Shown here piece by piece: positions 11,278-21,700 of a stretch of DNA of 64,000 bases. Position numbers and translations under genes: made by a program. How positions within the stretch are numbered: position 1 is the stretch's first letter; every line of letters starts with the position of its first letter. Source of the DNA: Rhynchopus sp. YZ270_cl-10 (taxonomy: Eukaryota > Euglenozoa > Diplonemea > Diplonemida > Diplonemidae); NCBI GenBank assembly GCA_964035575.1, contig OZ037922.1, positions 496,001 to 560,000 on the forward strand. The letters run 5' to 3'. Below the pieces are notes generated by a model. It worked only from the letters and a program-made list of their open reading frames with translations. It was not told the origin of the DNA and searched no databases.

Positions 11278-12264
11278 GTGGGGGGGATGAGGAGGATGAA
11301 GGTTAATGAAATATTAAGAAAATGACATTGTTTTTTGAAAACATCGAGAATAAATGTAACACAGGGTATTTCCCCGTCGCTTTCTCGTTGGGGAAGTTGG
11401 GGAGAAGGGTTTTTTCAAGGGTTACTCACAAAAAAAACTTTTTTTTTTTGAAAAAATGAATGTGCCTCTCGTACAGCGATCTAAAAGAGAGGAAGGTTGA
11501 CAGTGCAGACAACTCAAAAGAAAAAAGGATGGATGTTGCAATCATTTACGATTGTGAGAAAATCCCGTAGATTTTTTTTTTTCTCCTTTTTTTGAAATGT
11601 ACATTTTCGTTTATAATATTATCCTACATTGGTTTTTGCTTTCTTGAAAATTTGGTTTTGTATTAGTGTAGACACCCGAGGATGAGCTCCATTAACACTT
11701 TTTTTTGTTTTTGTTTTTTTTATTTGGTGCGGCTACCACGATCATTTGGTAATTATCGTTCAGGAAAAAGAAAAAAAACACCACAGCGGGAAATCGATAC
11801 ACCTCAATACATTACTGCCCAAAAAAAAAATTTTTTTTTTTGCTTCCCCTGAAATTAACATGCTACTGGGTAGTGGTTCCTTGGACAGTTCTGAGATGAT
11901 TACAAAATCCCTGTTTCAGCCACACCATTTTTTCTCGATTTTTTTTATATTCTAATAAGACATAACACAACACAGCACAAACACACAACACACAATACGG
12001 GCCATATTCTGCGCAAGAATTACCCTCACAGGCATCAACACAACACACAACACCTTATCACACTACAATTTTTTTTTGAGACTTACAAAATGAAATAGGG
12101 AAAAGAGAGAAAAATCGACCCCCAGGACAAATTTCGACAGGCGCTGTACAAAGAGTCAGCACACAACTTGCCAGCACTCCCTCCTATGCTCTTTTTCTTT
12201 CCCTCCCTCCTTTCGCGACTTTTTAAATTATTTTTGAAATTTTTTTGACATTTATTCCCCCTTT
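11278..12264. other. Intergenic with repeats
   Basis: Mostly T/A-rich. A family B repeat lies at about 11644-11695 and a D-like fragment at about 11450-11475. The right part (about 12000-12264) should hold the 3'-UTR of the CAF-1 p60 mRNA. No ORF is worth calling. Confidence 0.55.
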
Positions 12265-14940
12265 TCACGCACTCTTCCTCGGCGATCCTGTTTTGGCTGG
12301 AGTGCTTTTCTTTGGAGAGGCTTTCTTTGGGGTTTCTTTCTTCGGAGAACTCTTTTTTGGGGATATTTTGTCCTTTGCCGTGCTTTTGCTTGGGGAGCCT
12401 TTCTTCGGGCTGTCCTTCTTTGGCGTGCGACCGACGGGTGTCGCTGTCTTCTGTCTCTTTGCCGGCTGAGACTCTTCCTTTTCGTCGTCCGAGGACAAGT
12501 CAAGCTTTGGCCGTTTTCGCTTTCCATTTGCCTTGTCTCCTTTCTCGTCTAAGGCAGGGGGTGGAAGCTGTGACTTCGCAGGGGACGACTTCTTTGGTGT
12601 GCTTCTTGGCTTGCCGTCGCTGTCGGGTACGGGCTGCTTCTTCCGCTTCTTGATCTGAAGGACATTGACCCCAGGTGCCTCGGAGGGGGCAGCAGTGCTG
12701 GCAGTAGGGTCAGCAGTGCTGCCTGTCTGTGCCTTCCGCTCTTCGGCAGCCTCCAGCGCCTTCTGTCGTTTCTTGAGCTTCGCGAGTCGTGTGCGTTCCT
12801 GCATCAATGTGACTGTCTTGGTTGCCTGTGGGGGGGAGGAGGAGGAGGAGGGAGGTTTAAAGGAATGTGGTGTGGAGGTTTTTGTATGATTCTTATTGAA
12901 AGGATTTGAATCGGGTGGGAAGGATAGTGAGGTGTGTCTCGTGTTGTCTGCCATTTTGGCTTTGGAAAAACGAGAGTTTGAGGGTGCAATGATGATTTGA
13001 GAACCCCCAAAACAATAAAAATGGAAATTCCCTTATGTGAGCGAAACAGTAGTATAGTTTGCAAATGGCATTTTTTGGCGACACGGAGTAGTGTGCAAGC
13101 ATACCTCCTTTCGCATCTCTACCTTTGCTGCGTTCACGCACTTCTCCACTTCGTATGCAGGACCCTGTGTGTTGTGTGTTGTGTATTGATGTCTATTGAG
13201 GGTAATTATTGCGCAGAATATGGCCCTTAAGTGTTGTGTGTTGTGATATGTTTATAATCGACAATCACCTTCCCCAAGGCTTCTACAAAATCCACCCGAA
13301 AAAAGCAAATAATGGTGTGGCTGACGACCCCAAAATAGCAGAAAGTAGCACAAAAATAGCATCCCCTTTCACCTTCCACACCAAATAAACTTCCAAAAGC
13401 TCCGCAGAACGACCAACCCACTCAACACCTAAAAAGCTACAACAAAAACACACACCCTCCCAAACCCTACAAACACTACCACAATACGACAAAAAGAACG
13501 AAAAAATTGATGAAGATTAACCTAAACCTCTGTTCCGTCACTTTAAGAAACTCGTTATTTTCCTACCCAAACCCTAAAAAGAACACATACATCTGCCTCC
13601 GTCACCGTCTCCCCCAGCGTGCCTTCAGTGAAGTGCACTGTCGCAACGTATCCATCCTGGGATGCAGTGAAGAGGTCGCACCCTTCATGCGACCATACAA
13701 TGCTGCTGACTGCGGAGAGGCTGATGTTCGTCACCTCCACGAGGGGCGCTGTGTGCGCTGTGTCGTACAGCATGATGTCATTCCGCCGCGACCCTCTGTG
13801 CCTGAACGCCACTGCAAAGACTAATCTATAGGGCAAATCCCCCCACAGCTGCTTCGCCACAGGGTCCACGGCACCCACATGCCTGAACAACCTAGGACAA
13901 AATTCGGCACACACCGGAGTCAAATGGGCTGGAGCTGGGATAAATCCCAATGCTCTTTCATACTTCCCTTTGATATAGACATGACACCCTTGCACGTCGA
14001 GGTACCCATCAAGCAGCTCCTTCTCGCAGTCAGGCCCAACATCATCACTGTCATCATCGAGAAGACTCGGTTTCTTTTTCTTCGAATCCCGCTTCAATTT
14101 CTGAAACGACGCTGGAACCAACAAAAAAATGCCATCGGGAGACCACGCTGCCCTCCTTACCCACGCCCTATAACGATCCTGCGCGAGAAGACCCCTCGTT
14201 GCATCTGAGTTTTGCACCCTCACCAACAGACTTTCTCCACGAATCATTCTGTATGCGCATATCTTTTGGTCATCCCCTAAGGTCACAAAATCTGGAGCAA
14301 TGGGGTGGACTGCGACCCCGCAGGACCGTTCCGTGTGATCGAGGAGGGTTTGACGTACAGCACCAGATGCTACATCCCAGACGCAGACTGCGCCGGACAT
14401 TGCAGTGCCAATGATGTTGCGTTGATCGCTGCTCCACGCTAGCGCAGTTACTTCATTGACCGCTCCACGGCAATGCATGCTCGCCATGGTCTTAGCGACC
14501 CTCCAATACTCTGTGTCCAAACCAACGTCGTTGTGTTGTATGTACGGCTTCGAACAGCGTCGCCAAATGCAAATCACTCCGGCATCGTTTCCGGTCACAA
14601 TGTAGTCTCCAGTGGGCGACCACTTTGCCGCATTGCACCCAGCCAGATTGCTCGCAAGAGACGGCACTAAGGTGCTGGTATAGAAGAAGTCCGCGCAGGT
14701 TTGCATAACAGTATCCCCACCGTATCGGAGGCCCCATATAATGGTCCGCCCATCCCCCCCGCATGTCAAGAGCTGTTTCTTCCAGGGATGCATGTCAAGA
14801 TCCCATATCCCCGTATTCGTCACGCCCTTCCAATGCCAGCGTTGCTCCACTACAACGGCAGCAACCGTGCCGGTCCGTGCTATGCTGTCGAACTTCGACG
14901 CAGATTCCGGTCTGCGTCTTGATTGGCTGAGTTGTTCCAT
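12265..14940 (-). CDS. CHAF1B: Chromatin assembly factor 1 p60 subunit (CHAF1B/CAC2 type)
   Basis: CAF-1 deposits H3-H4 behind the replication fork in the nucleus, and p60 is its WD40 subunit. Exons are 14940-13591, 13164-13105 and 12825-12265 (introns of 426 and 279 nt, donors GTATG, all phase 0), giving 656 aa. Residues 1-450 form WD repeats. The family block LPYRLVFAVAF...DIMLYDT, a VTNISLSAVSSIVW-like repeat and SQDGYVATV match CHAF1B closely. The Lys-rich downstream frame looks like a separate gene with its own ATG at 12954, but that ATG falls inside intron 2 and the join through the 20-aa middle exon is in frame. The tail (residues about 470-656) has a short charged helix, then SPKK/TPKK-type repeats like those of linker histones, unlike the animal tail as I recall it. 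Intron 1 holds family A and E repeats. Confidence 0.85.
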
Positions 14941-15068
14941 GGTGGGGGGAGAGGGGGAGAGGGAGGAGGGGGAGGGACGATGGTGTTAAACACCCGTCGG
15001 TGTTCCCCTATAGAAGTGAGAGTTGTTTGCTGGAGGAAAAGAAGAGAGAGATTTGTAAAAAAAAAGCT

Positions 15069-15117
15069 AGTGGAGTTCATCCTCGGGTGAAAACACTAAT
15101 ACAACCAAGTTTTCAAA
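15069..15117 (+). repeat. Family B stem-loop repeat, reversed orientation
   Basis: Reads GTGGAGTTCATCCTCGGGTG... then ACTAATACAACCAAGTTTTC on the plus strand. Every other B copy shows this on the minus strand, so this is the one exception found to the orientation bias. Confidence 0.75.
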
Positions 15118-15143
15118 AAACACAAAACAAAACAAAGAGTCAT

Positions 15144-15257
15144 GGTGTGCTCACCAAAAACCGATTCTCCGTGGTTCTCCAGTAAGGGGGGGCTATAGAC
15201 CCTACCTAGGTTCTCTGTGGTTCTCCCGCGGGCTGTCCGTACCCCCTGAATCACACC
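15144..15257 (+). mobile_element. F element, copy 1 (about 115-bp MITE-like)
   Basis: The ends are GGTGTG and its complement CACACC (longer, GGTGTGAT, in copy 2). The interior has two copies of a TCTCCGTGGTTCTCC-type motif and GTCCGTACCC. A second copy lies at 31071-31192 in the same orientation. AAGAGT occurs near both ends and may be a target duplication. Confidence 0.6.
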
Positions 15258-15838
15258 AAGAGTGGTTGAAAAAAAAGCCTGCTAAAACGTCATCTCAGCC
15301 GAGCTCATGAAAGTGGGTGGGATGTGAGAAGGGGGAAAAATAGAGGGGTTTTTAGAAAAATTTGTTTTGGCAAAGGAAGGTAAGAAAAAGGGAGATTTCT
15401 TGAAAGATGGACCTGGTCAATCGTTCATGCGTATAAAAAAAAAGAAGTTGTAAGATAACTGAAGCCTAAGCTTAGTCGCCTTAATAACTTTTCATAGGGG
15501 CGGTGGTGAAGTGGGGGTGGGAAAGTGCAAAATGTTTCTGCAGATTCGCAGACACCGGAAAATAAAGTGAAGTTGATAGTGCAAAACGCCTTCTTGGGAC
15601 GCAAGGCACTTAACACATTGGGAGTTGCTTTTGACAGATACGAATAATAGAATGGTTTTGCAGTCATTACAACAAACACTCAGTAGGGGGTTAAAAAAAA
15701 ACCTTTCCTTAAAGTTTTGAAAATCCTAAAATACACCATACTTTCCCCCCTCCTCCCCACCAGCGTTTTGTTGTATGACCGAAGAATGAGCTCTGAGCTT
15801 CTCTGTGCTCAGTAAATAAAGTGATTTTTTCCTTTCTT

Positions 15839-15905
15839 TGTTGAGTGCAAAAACGCCTCTCGGATACAAGGCACTAATGGGTTATCGAACCCACGGAAGG
15901 GTGGT
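15839..15905 (-). repeat. Family G repeat with tRNA-like B box
   Basis: The minus strand reads GGGTTCGATAACCC, a T-arm or pol III B-box-like motif. A stem-loop GTGCC...GAGAGGC...GCAC and a tail follow. Similar units are at about 49495-49560 and 50298-50372. Units lacking the B box are at about 15556-15612, 29645-29690 and 50853-50885. This suggests a tRNA-related SINE; no A box could be identified. Confidence 0.5.
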
Positions 15906-16177
15906 TGCTCACTTAGAAGGTTGCTGACAAAGAAAAAAAGTTGCAAAATAATGAATATTCCTTTACATACACATTTGAAGAAAACCAGCAGGGGCACCCA
16001 CAGTCATTCCCCCTCCTGTTTTATTGGAAAGGGATGATCACATGATTTTGAAGATTCAAAAGGACAGACACATCTCCTGGAACACAGCACCTGGGCGTCT
16101 AAGAAAACTTGGAGAAAAAAAAAAAATAATGGTCTTGAAATATACCCTCTCGCGCACAGTGCACCTAAAAAACCAAT

Positions 16178-17609
16178 GGGATAAGGACAGTCTGGCCCAC
16201 TACGTTTGACTTTTGGACAGTATGGGCCCAACATGTTTCGATAAAGACAGTTCAGCCCCAAACGTTTGTAAAAAAGACAGTTCAGACCCAAAACGTTTGC
16301 AAAAAAGACAGTTCAGACCCAAAACGTTTGTAAAAAAGACAGTTCAGACCCAAAACGTTTGCGAAAAAGACAGTTCAGACCCAGGCAGCGGTAGGGAGTA
16401 CCCCCCGCTGAATCTGGCACTGGGTGCCCAGGCACCCAGATACGCAGGTACACACGTACACGTACCCCAATTGCCAGAGTCGACGCAACAAAAAAGTCCA
16501 AAAGACTTTGTTGGTGGCCTTACTCATTTGGATCACAACAATTTTGGCCCAGGCACGCTCTTGAAGTATGACAATTTAGTGTGTATGGGGCAGGGTGTTG
16601 TTTTGTTCTGAATTCTCTTTGGTATAACATCTATCTAGCATCAAAATTGTGGAAAACTTTGCACCCCAAACCTCAACAACGCCCGCCAAAAGGCGCCCCT
16701 TGTTTCTGGGAGTTGGTTCTCATGTTTGATACACTGCACAGCGGGCATTCCTCTGAGTCCAACGCATGTTGGCCTGTCTGCGGCGTTGTACTTAAGGTGC
16801 ACGAAGACAGGGTCTGGTGGTAAATTTTGCGTAGTACTGCGACGTGGTACTGCGTGGGTCTGGGAATATGGGTACCTGGGTACAGGATATTTGTTGTCAA
16901 AGACATCTTCCACCATGCATTGAGGAGGGTAAGACAGTGGTCGCAGTTTGTACTTGATAGCATTACAACATTTAACTTCTCCACGGGGGTCTTGGGCCGT
17001 TCACTCGGTTCTACCTTGACTAGCGGAAGAGGCCTTTTTGGTCTCTAGAATATCCGGTCTTCCCGAACGGAGGCACACTTTGTGTGTTACTACGACCTGG
17101 CAACTTCTAGCAGTAGGTTAAGTAATCTTTCTTGTAAATTGTTGGATCATTATCTCCTCAGTGCATGAATGCCCCACGTGACTGGACACCTTTGTGTTTG
17201 TCATGTGGAGCTGTGGTTGCTCTTTCACGACTTTTTTCCTTGTACACCAGTGTACCGTGTCCCTGGGTACCTGGGTCGCATGGGTACGTACCGGTAAATG
17301 TGACCAAATACCTGGTCATGACCAGGTGGTCTGACCAGGTATACCTGGTCAGACCTCTGACCAGCGCACGGTGATAGCCGTGCCCAAGGCCCACTCAGGG
17401 GTGGCATTTTTGGGCTCAGGTGGGTGCAGCTGCCTGGGTCTGAACTGTCTTTTTTGCAAACGTTTTGGGTCTGAACTGTCTTTTTTACAAACGTTTTGGG
17501 TCTGAACTGTCTTTTTTGCAAACGTTTGGGGCTGAACTGTCTTTATCGAAACATGTTGGGCCCATACTGTCCAAAAGTCAAACGTAGTGGGCCAGACTGT
17601 CCTTATCCC
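16178..17609. mobile_element. MULE-like element with long terminal inverted repeats, 1.4 kb
   Basis: The termini start GGGATAAGGACAGTCTGGCC on both strands and run for about 210 bp (left) and 184 bp (right). Each arm contains about 31-bp direct units of the form GACAGTTCAGACCCAAAACG plus TTTG and an A run: four full units on the left, three on the right. The flanks are AAAACCAAT (left) and AAAACCAAAT (right), a 9-10-bp duplication with one base of drift. Long TIRs with a 9-bp target duplication are typical of Mutator-like elements. The centre has only broken frames and no transposase I can recognise. Confidence 0.7.
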
Positions 17610-18781
17610 AAAACCAAATGGTAGTTGAAACGTGCTAAAACGCATTTCAGTCGAAACAAAGATAAATGTACTCTCTCTCTTTCTCTGCACAACCATCTAA
17701 TAAAAATATGTCCTGCGAAAGGGAAAAAAAGATTGACTTGAAATACAAAGTCCTCTCGCGAGTGTCTTTGGTAAAAAAAAAACGCGATTGTAACAAGATG
17801 GCCTTGTGTTCGCTACTCTCTATATCAGATTTATGGAGTGGCTGAAGGAGGGGGTGATTCACACTACTTTGGATACTTTGCGCACCCCCCCCATTCAGCA
17901 ACACCAATTTTTTTCTTTTTTCTTTTGATTCAGTTTTATCATTGACCCCGACCCCTCGCCCTACCCATGGCTGTGTTATGATAAATTCCCATCACAATAA
18001 TACACATGACAATACAACTGTAGTGTGATATATTATGTGATGGGCAGTTGTCATAATGTAGCCTCCCACTCCCCCATACTCCCCTAACCTAATGGTGGCA
18101 GTATTGTGATGGGAGCCCATTGGAATACGCAAAATACATCAAAATACATCACAATACACGTGTATTGTGATGTATTTTGTATTTTGCGTATTCCAATGGG
18201 CTCCCATCACAATACTGCCACCATTACCCTAACCCTGCCCAGTTAACCCCCCTCCCGACTAAGATGGTAAACTATCTACTTTGAATGAATAGAAGAAGGA
18301 GCTGTAAGATGGAACCTACGCGCAGTGACTAAGTGTCTATTCACCTGAAGGTTTTTTTTGGAGGCAATACTAAAATTAACCCGGGGAAATGAGAAATGTC
18401 CTTTTGCACAGCGGGCCTTTAGCCTTTGTTTTGGCCACGCCATTGTACAGTCTTTTCCCTCCCAAAAAAAAAAAGAGAATAAAAAAAAAACTGCAGCTGG
18501 AGAGAAAAAAAAAATTGAATTTGAAATACAAAGCACTCTCGTGACAACGTACCTTTAAAAAAAGAAAATGCGTTTTGTTGTATTGCAATCGCCCATGAAA
18601 AAAAAAAGGTGATAATATCACCCAAAAAATGCCTCTGTGAATGATCTCTTTACAAAAATTCGTGTTTTTTTTGTTTTCGTTGAGACTCATCCGAATAGGA
18701 TTCTGTCTGGCGAGTTGAAGGGAAATTTTATATGGCAACATTGCTTTGTTTTTTTTTTTTTTGTCCGAGACACCTTCTCTT
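17610..18781. other. Intergenic, repeats and foldback DNA
   Basis: Includes a D tail (about 17738-17765), an imperfect inverted repeat around 17965-18055 with CCCATCACAATA motifs, the foldback element at 18090-18226, a possible A-like repeat (about 18303-18352), another D tail (about 18515-18555) and the presumed 3'-UTR of the EGF-repeat gene. Confidence 0.55.
18090..18226. mobile_element. Foldback element, near-perfect 137-bp palindrome
   Basis: Both halves are inverted copies starting TAATGGTGGCAGTATTGTGA; the left arm has a 3-nt insertion. The element is bounded by the direct 8-mer CCCTAACC at 18082-18089 and 18227-18234, which fits an 8-bp target duplication. The 8-mer resembles telomeric repeat sequence, but only one unit is present. 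Confidence 0.8.
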
Positions 18782-21700
18782 TCACAACGACCCACACTCA
18801 TCTGCATCTGGCGGCTTGTTGTAGCGCTGGGAAGAGAGCAGGCTTTCGACTTTGTCTAGCTCCTCTTCTTCACCTCCTTCACCTCCGTCGCTATCGCTTT
18901 TGAAGAATTCGTTGACGGGAAGTGTTGGCTTCGCGAGACCCGATCTGACAAGCATGACACCTAATACCAAAAAGAGGAGACCCACTGCACCGGCCAGGAG
19001 GTACAACCAGAGAGGGGTGCCGCTGTCGCTGTCTTCTTCACATGAGGCCACCTCACTGCCGATGTTGCTTGCATTGCTGCTGCCACTGCAGGAGCAGACG
19101 AAGTCGCCTAATACCTTAAACCCTGTTTCATCGGAGCAAACCTGCGTTCCACAGACCAACGCAATGGTGCCGTTGGTGCATTCGTTGATCACCTCCGGAA
19201 CTGCTCCCAATGGTGCAACTGAACATACTGCGGCCACCCCAATACTCTGTCCTGCAATGCGTTGCCCCTCAGCACCGTCCATGCAGGTGCACACAAAGTC
19301 ATTTGTTGAGGTCCAATCCAGGTTTACATCTCGGCAGGTCTGCCGCGGACCACAAGGCGGTACCGTGCTGGAACATTCATCGACAGTGCAGCCAGATCGA
19401 CCCCCTACCCCACCTCCCGGGCAGATGCATGAATAGTCCCCGGAGAGCGAGGTGTTTGGATCGCTGCAGGTCTGGTTGGCCCCGCAGGGGGAGACTAAGC
19501 ATTCCCCGAGTGGCTCGCATTCGGCAGGACGCCCTGTGGCGGAGATGCTGTTGTTGCAGGAGCAGAGGAAGTCGAAGCGGGAGAGGGCAGAGGGGTTGGG
19601 GTCTTCGCAGGATTGGAAGGCCCCGCAGGGGGTGTCGGTGCATTCGTCGCAGGAGGAGACGGGGGCAGAGTGGTTGCGTGCCCCTGAGGGGCAGTAGCAG
19701 TAGTAGTCGCCGAGGAGCGTTGTGCTGCTGTCTTTGCAGATCTGCCCGGGGCTGCAGGGTGATGTATCGCATTCGTTGATGCCGCAGGATGTGACGCGTA
19801 CGCCGGTGGCGTTCTTCGTAGCGTCGGCAATGCATGAGCAGACGTAGTCAGATGCGAGGTCAGAAGCATCGATGCAAGTCTGTTCGTCGCCGCAGGGAAG
19901 CATGTCGCATTCGTTGGCGGTGCAAGGTGCCGCCCCACCCACCCGAGATATCGTGCCATTCTCACAGCCACAGCGGAAGTCGTTCAGACTGTTCGCATCG
20001 GTGTTCCCGTCCTCGCAGGTCTGGTTGAGGCCGCAGGGGCGTGTGAGGCATTCGTCGAGGAAGCATTCGGGGATGCTGCCTTCGATGGAGACGCCGTTGT
20101 CGCAGGCACAGCGGAAGTTCCCGAGGGAGGAAGGGTCCTGGTCGCGGTCGTAGCAGCTTTGTGTTGCATCGCAGGGCTTTGCGGTGCATTCGTCGTAGGA
20201 GCATGTGGCGTTGGCGGCTGTCGCGACGATGCTTGCGTTGCGGTCGCATCTGCACTCAAAGTCGTTCACAGAAAGTGCCGAGGTATTGGTGTCCGTGCAG
20301 GACTGCATGCCGGTGCAAGGTGTTGTGGCGCATTCGTCGATGGCGCATAACGCAGCTTTCCCCGTAGCGGAGGCGGACCCATCGTTGCAGGCGCATGAGT
20401 AGTCTGCTGTGGCCGTCGTGGTGGAAGTAGGGTCCGTGCATGTCTGTGCCGGGCCGCATGGTGAAACGCTGCATTCGTCCAAGATGCATTGTGCACTGCT
20501 GCCGCGGCTGCTGCCAGTGGCAGGGCTGAGGCAGGTGCAGACAAAGTCGCCCGTAGACTGTGCGCGGGTGTCCAGATCCGTGCAGGTCTGGCTGGTGCCG
20601 CAGGGGGTAGAGGTGCACTCATCCAGCGTGCATGTGGCGGGCGCCCCGACAGCCACAGCCCCGGTGCCTGTGGTGCAGGCGCAGAGGAAGTCTTCTGTGC
20701 TCGTCGTAGTGGTGGATGGGTCGGTGCACTGCTGTCCGGGGCAGGGTGTCGTAGAGCATTCGTCGTGGCTTCCTGCCTCGCAGACGGCGGGTGCGGCTGT
20801 GGCCTTTGCGGAGCTTGGTGGCAGGCAGGTGCATGTGTAGTCAGAGAGCGAGACAGCGCTTTGTGCATGGTCCGTGCACGTCTGGGTCGGTCCACATGGC
20901 GATGTGGCGCACTCATCAAGAACGCAGCGAGGAACTGCAGAAGCAACTGAAGTGAGCGTCGCATCGTTGTCGCAGGTGCACACAAAGTCGTTCAGTGCGG
21001 GGCTCACCTCACTGCAGATCTGCCCAACCCCACAAGGACTGGAACTGCATTCATTTCCATCGCACACCGCAGGCACCCCCACCCCCTTTACCCCGTTGTC
21101 ACATTCACAGACGAAATCGTCCCTCGAGAGGGGGGACGGGTTCGGGTCCGTGCACATCTGTCCTGTGCAGGGGTTGGGCGTGCATTCATCACGCTCACAT
21201 GCTGCCGCAGCTCCAGTCCGCGCTGTCGCAATGTCCTCAATGCATGTACACACGAAGTCGAGGCGTGAGGTGGCTGCTGTGTTGGGGTCCTTGCACGTCT
21301 GTCCGAGCCCACAAGGTTCTCCTGTGCACTCATCAACCACACAGATCGGTTCCCTTCCTGTGGCATTGACACCGTTGGTGCACCGACACACATAGTCCAG
21401 AAGCGAGTCCAGCGTGGGCACCGGGTCGTCGCAGGAGAGGCTGCCACACACCTTCGCGAGGCACTCATCCCGCGGACATTCAGGGACAACCGGCCCCAAC
21501 ATCGTTGCTGCACCCGGCGCATGGTCGCAGACACATGACCAGTCACCTAGACTGTTCGCAGCTTTGTCCGGGTCCAGGCAGGTCTGTGCTCTGCCGCAGG
21601 TTACCTGGCTGCACTCATTGTTTGCACACACAGGTGAATACCCGATGGCCGAGACAGATGGGTGGTCCACACAGGTGCACACAAATGTGTAGTCCTGTGT

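Larger units (their letters stand above)
14941..16177. other. Intergenic, repeat-rich
   Basis: Holds the only clearly antisense family B copy (15069-15117), the F element (15144-15257), a family A repeat (about 15440-15485), family G repeats (about 15556-15612 and 15839-15905) and a D tail (about 16130-16165). No gene was seen. Confidence 0.6.

Noticed and set aside
12265-12954. Separate Lys-rich histone H1-like gene
   Set aside because: Its ATG (12954) lies in a GT-AG intron, and the frame joins upstream exons of CAF-1 p60 in phase through a GTATG donor. Kept as part of that gene; a separate mRNA cannot be fully excluded.
15880-15895. tRNA gene from the GGTTCGATAACC motif
   Set aside because: Only a T-arm-like piece is visible; no acceptor, D or anticodon arm could be built around it.
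16255-16385. Regular about 31-bp direct repeats resembling a CRISPR array
   Set aside because: There are no variable spacers; the units abut, are mirrored in the opposite arm at 17425-17550, and belong to a transposon terminal inverted repeat.
18227-18234. Telomere repeat
   Set aside because: A single CCCTAACC unit on each side of a palindrome is better explained as a target duplication than as telomeric DNA.
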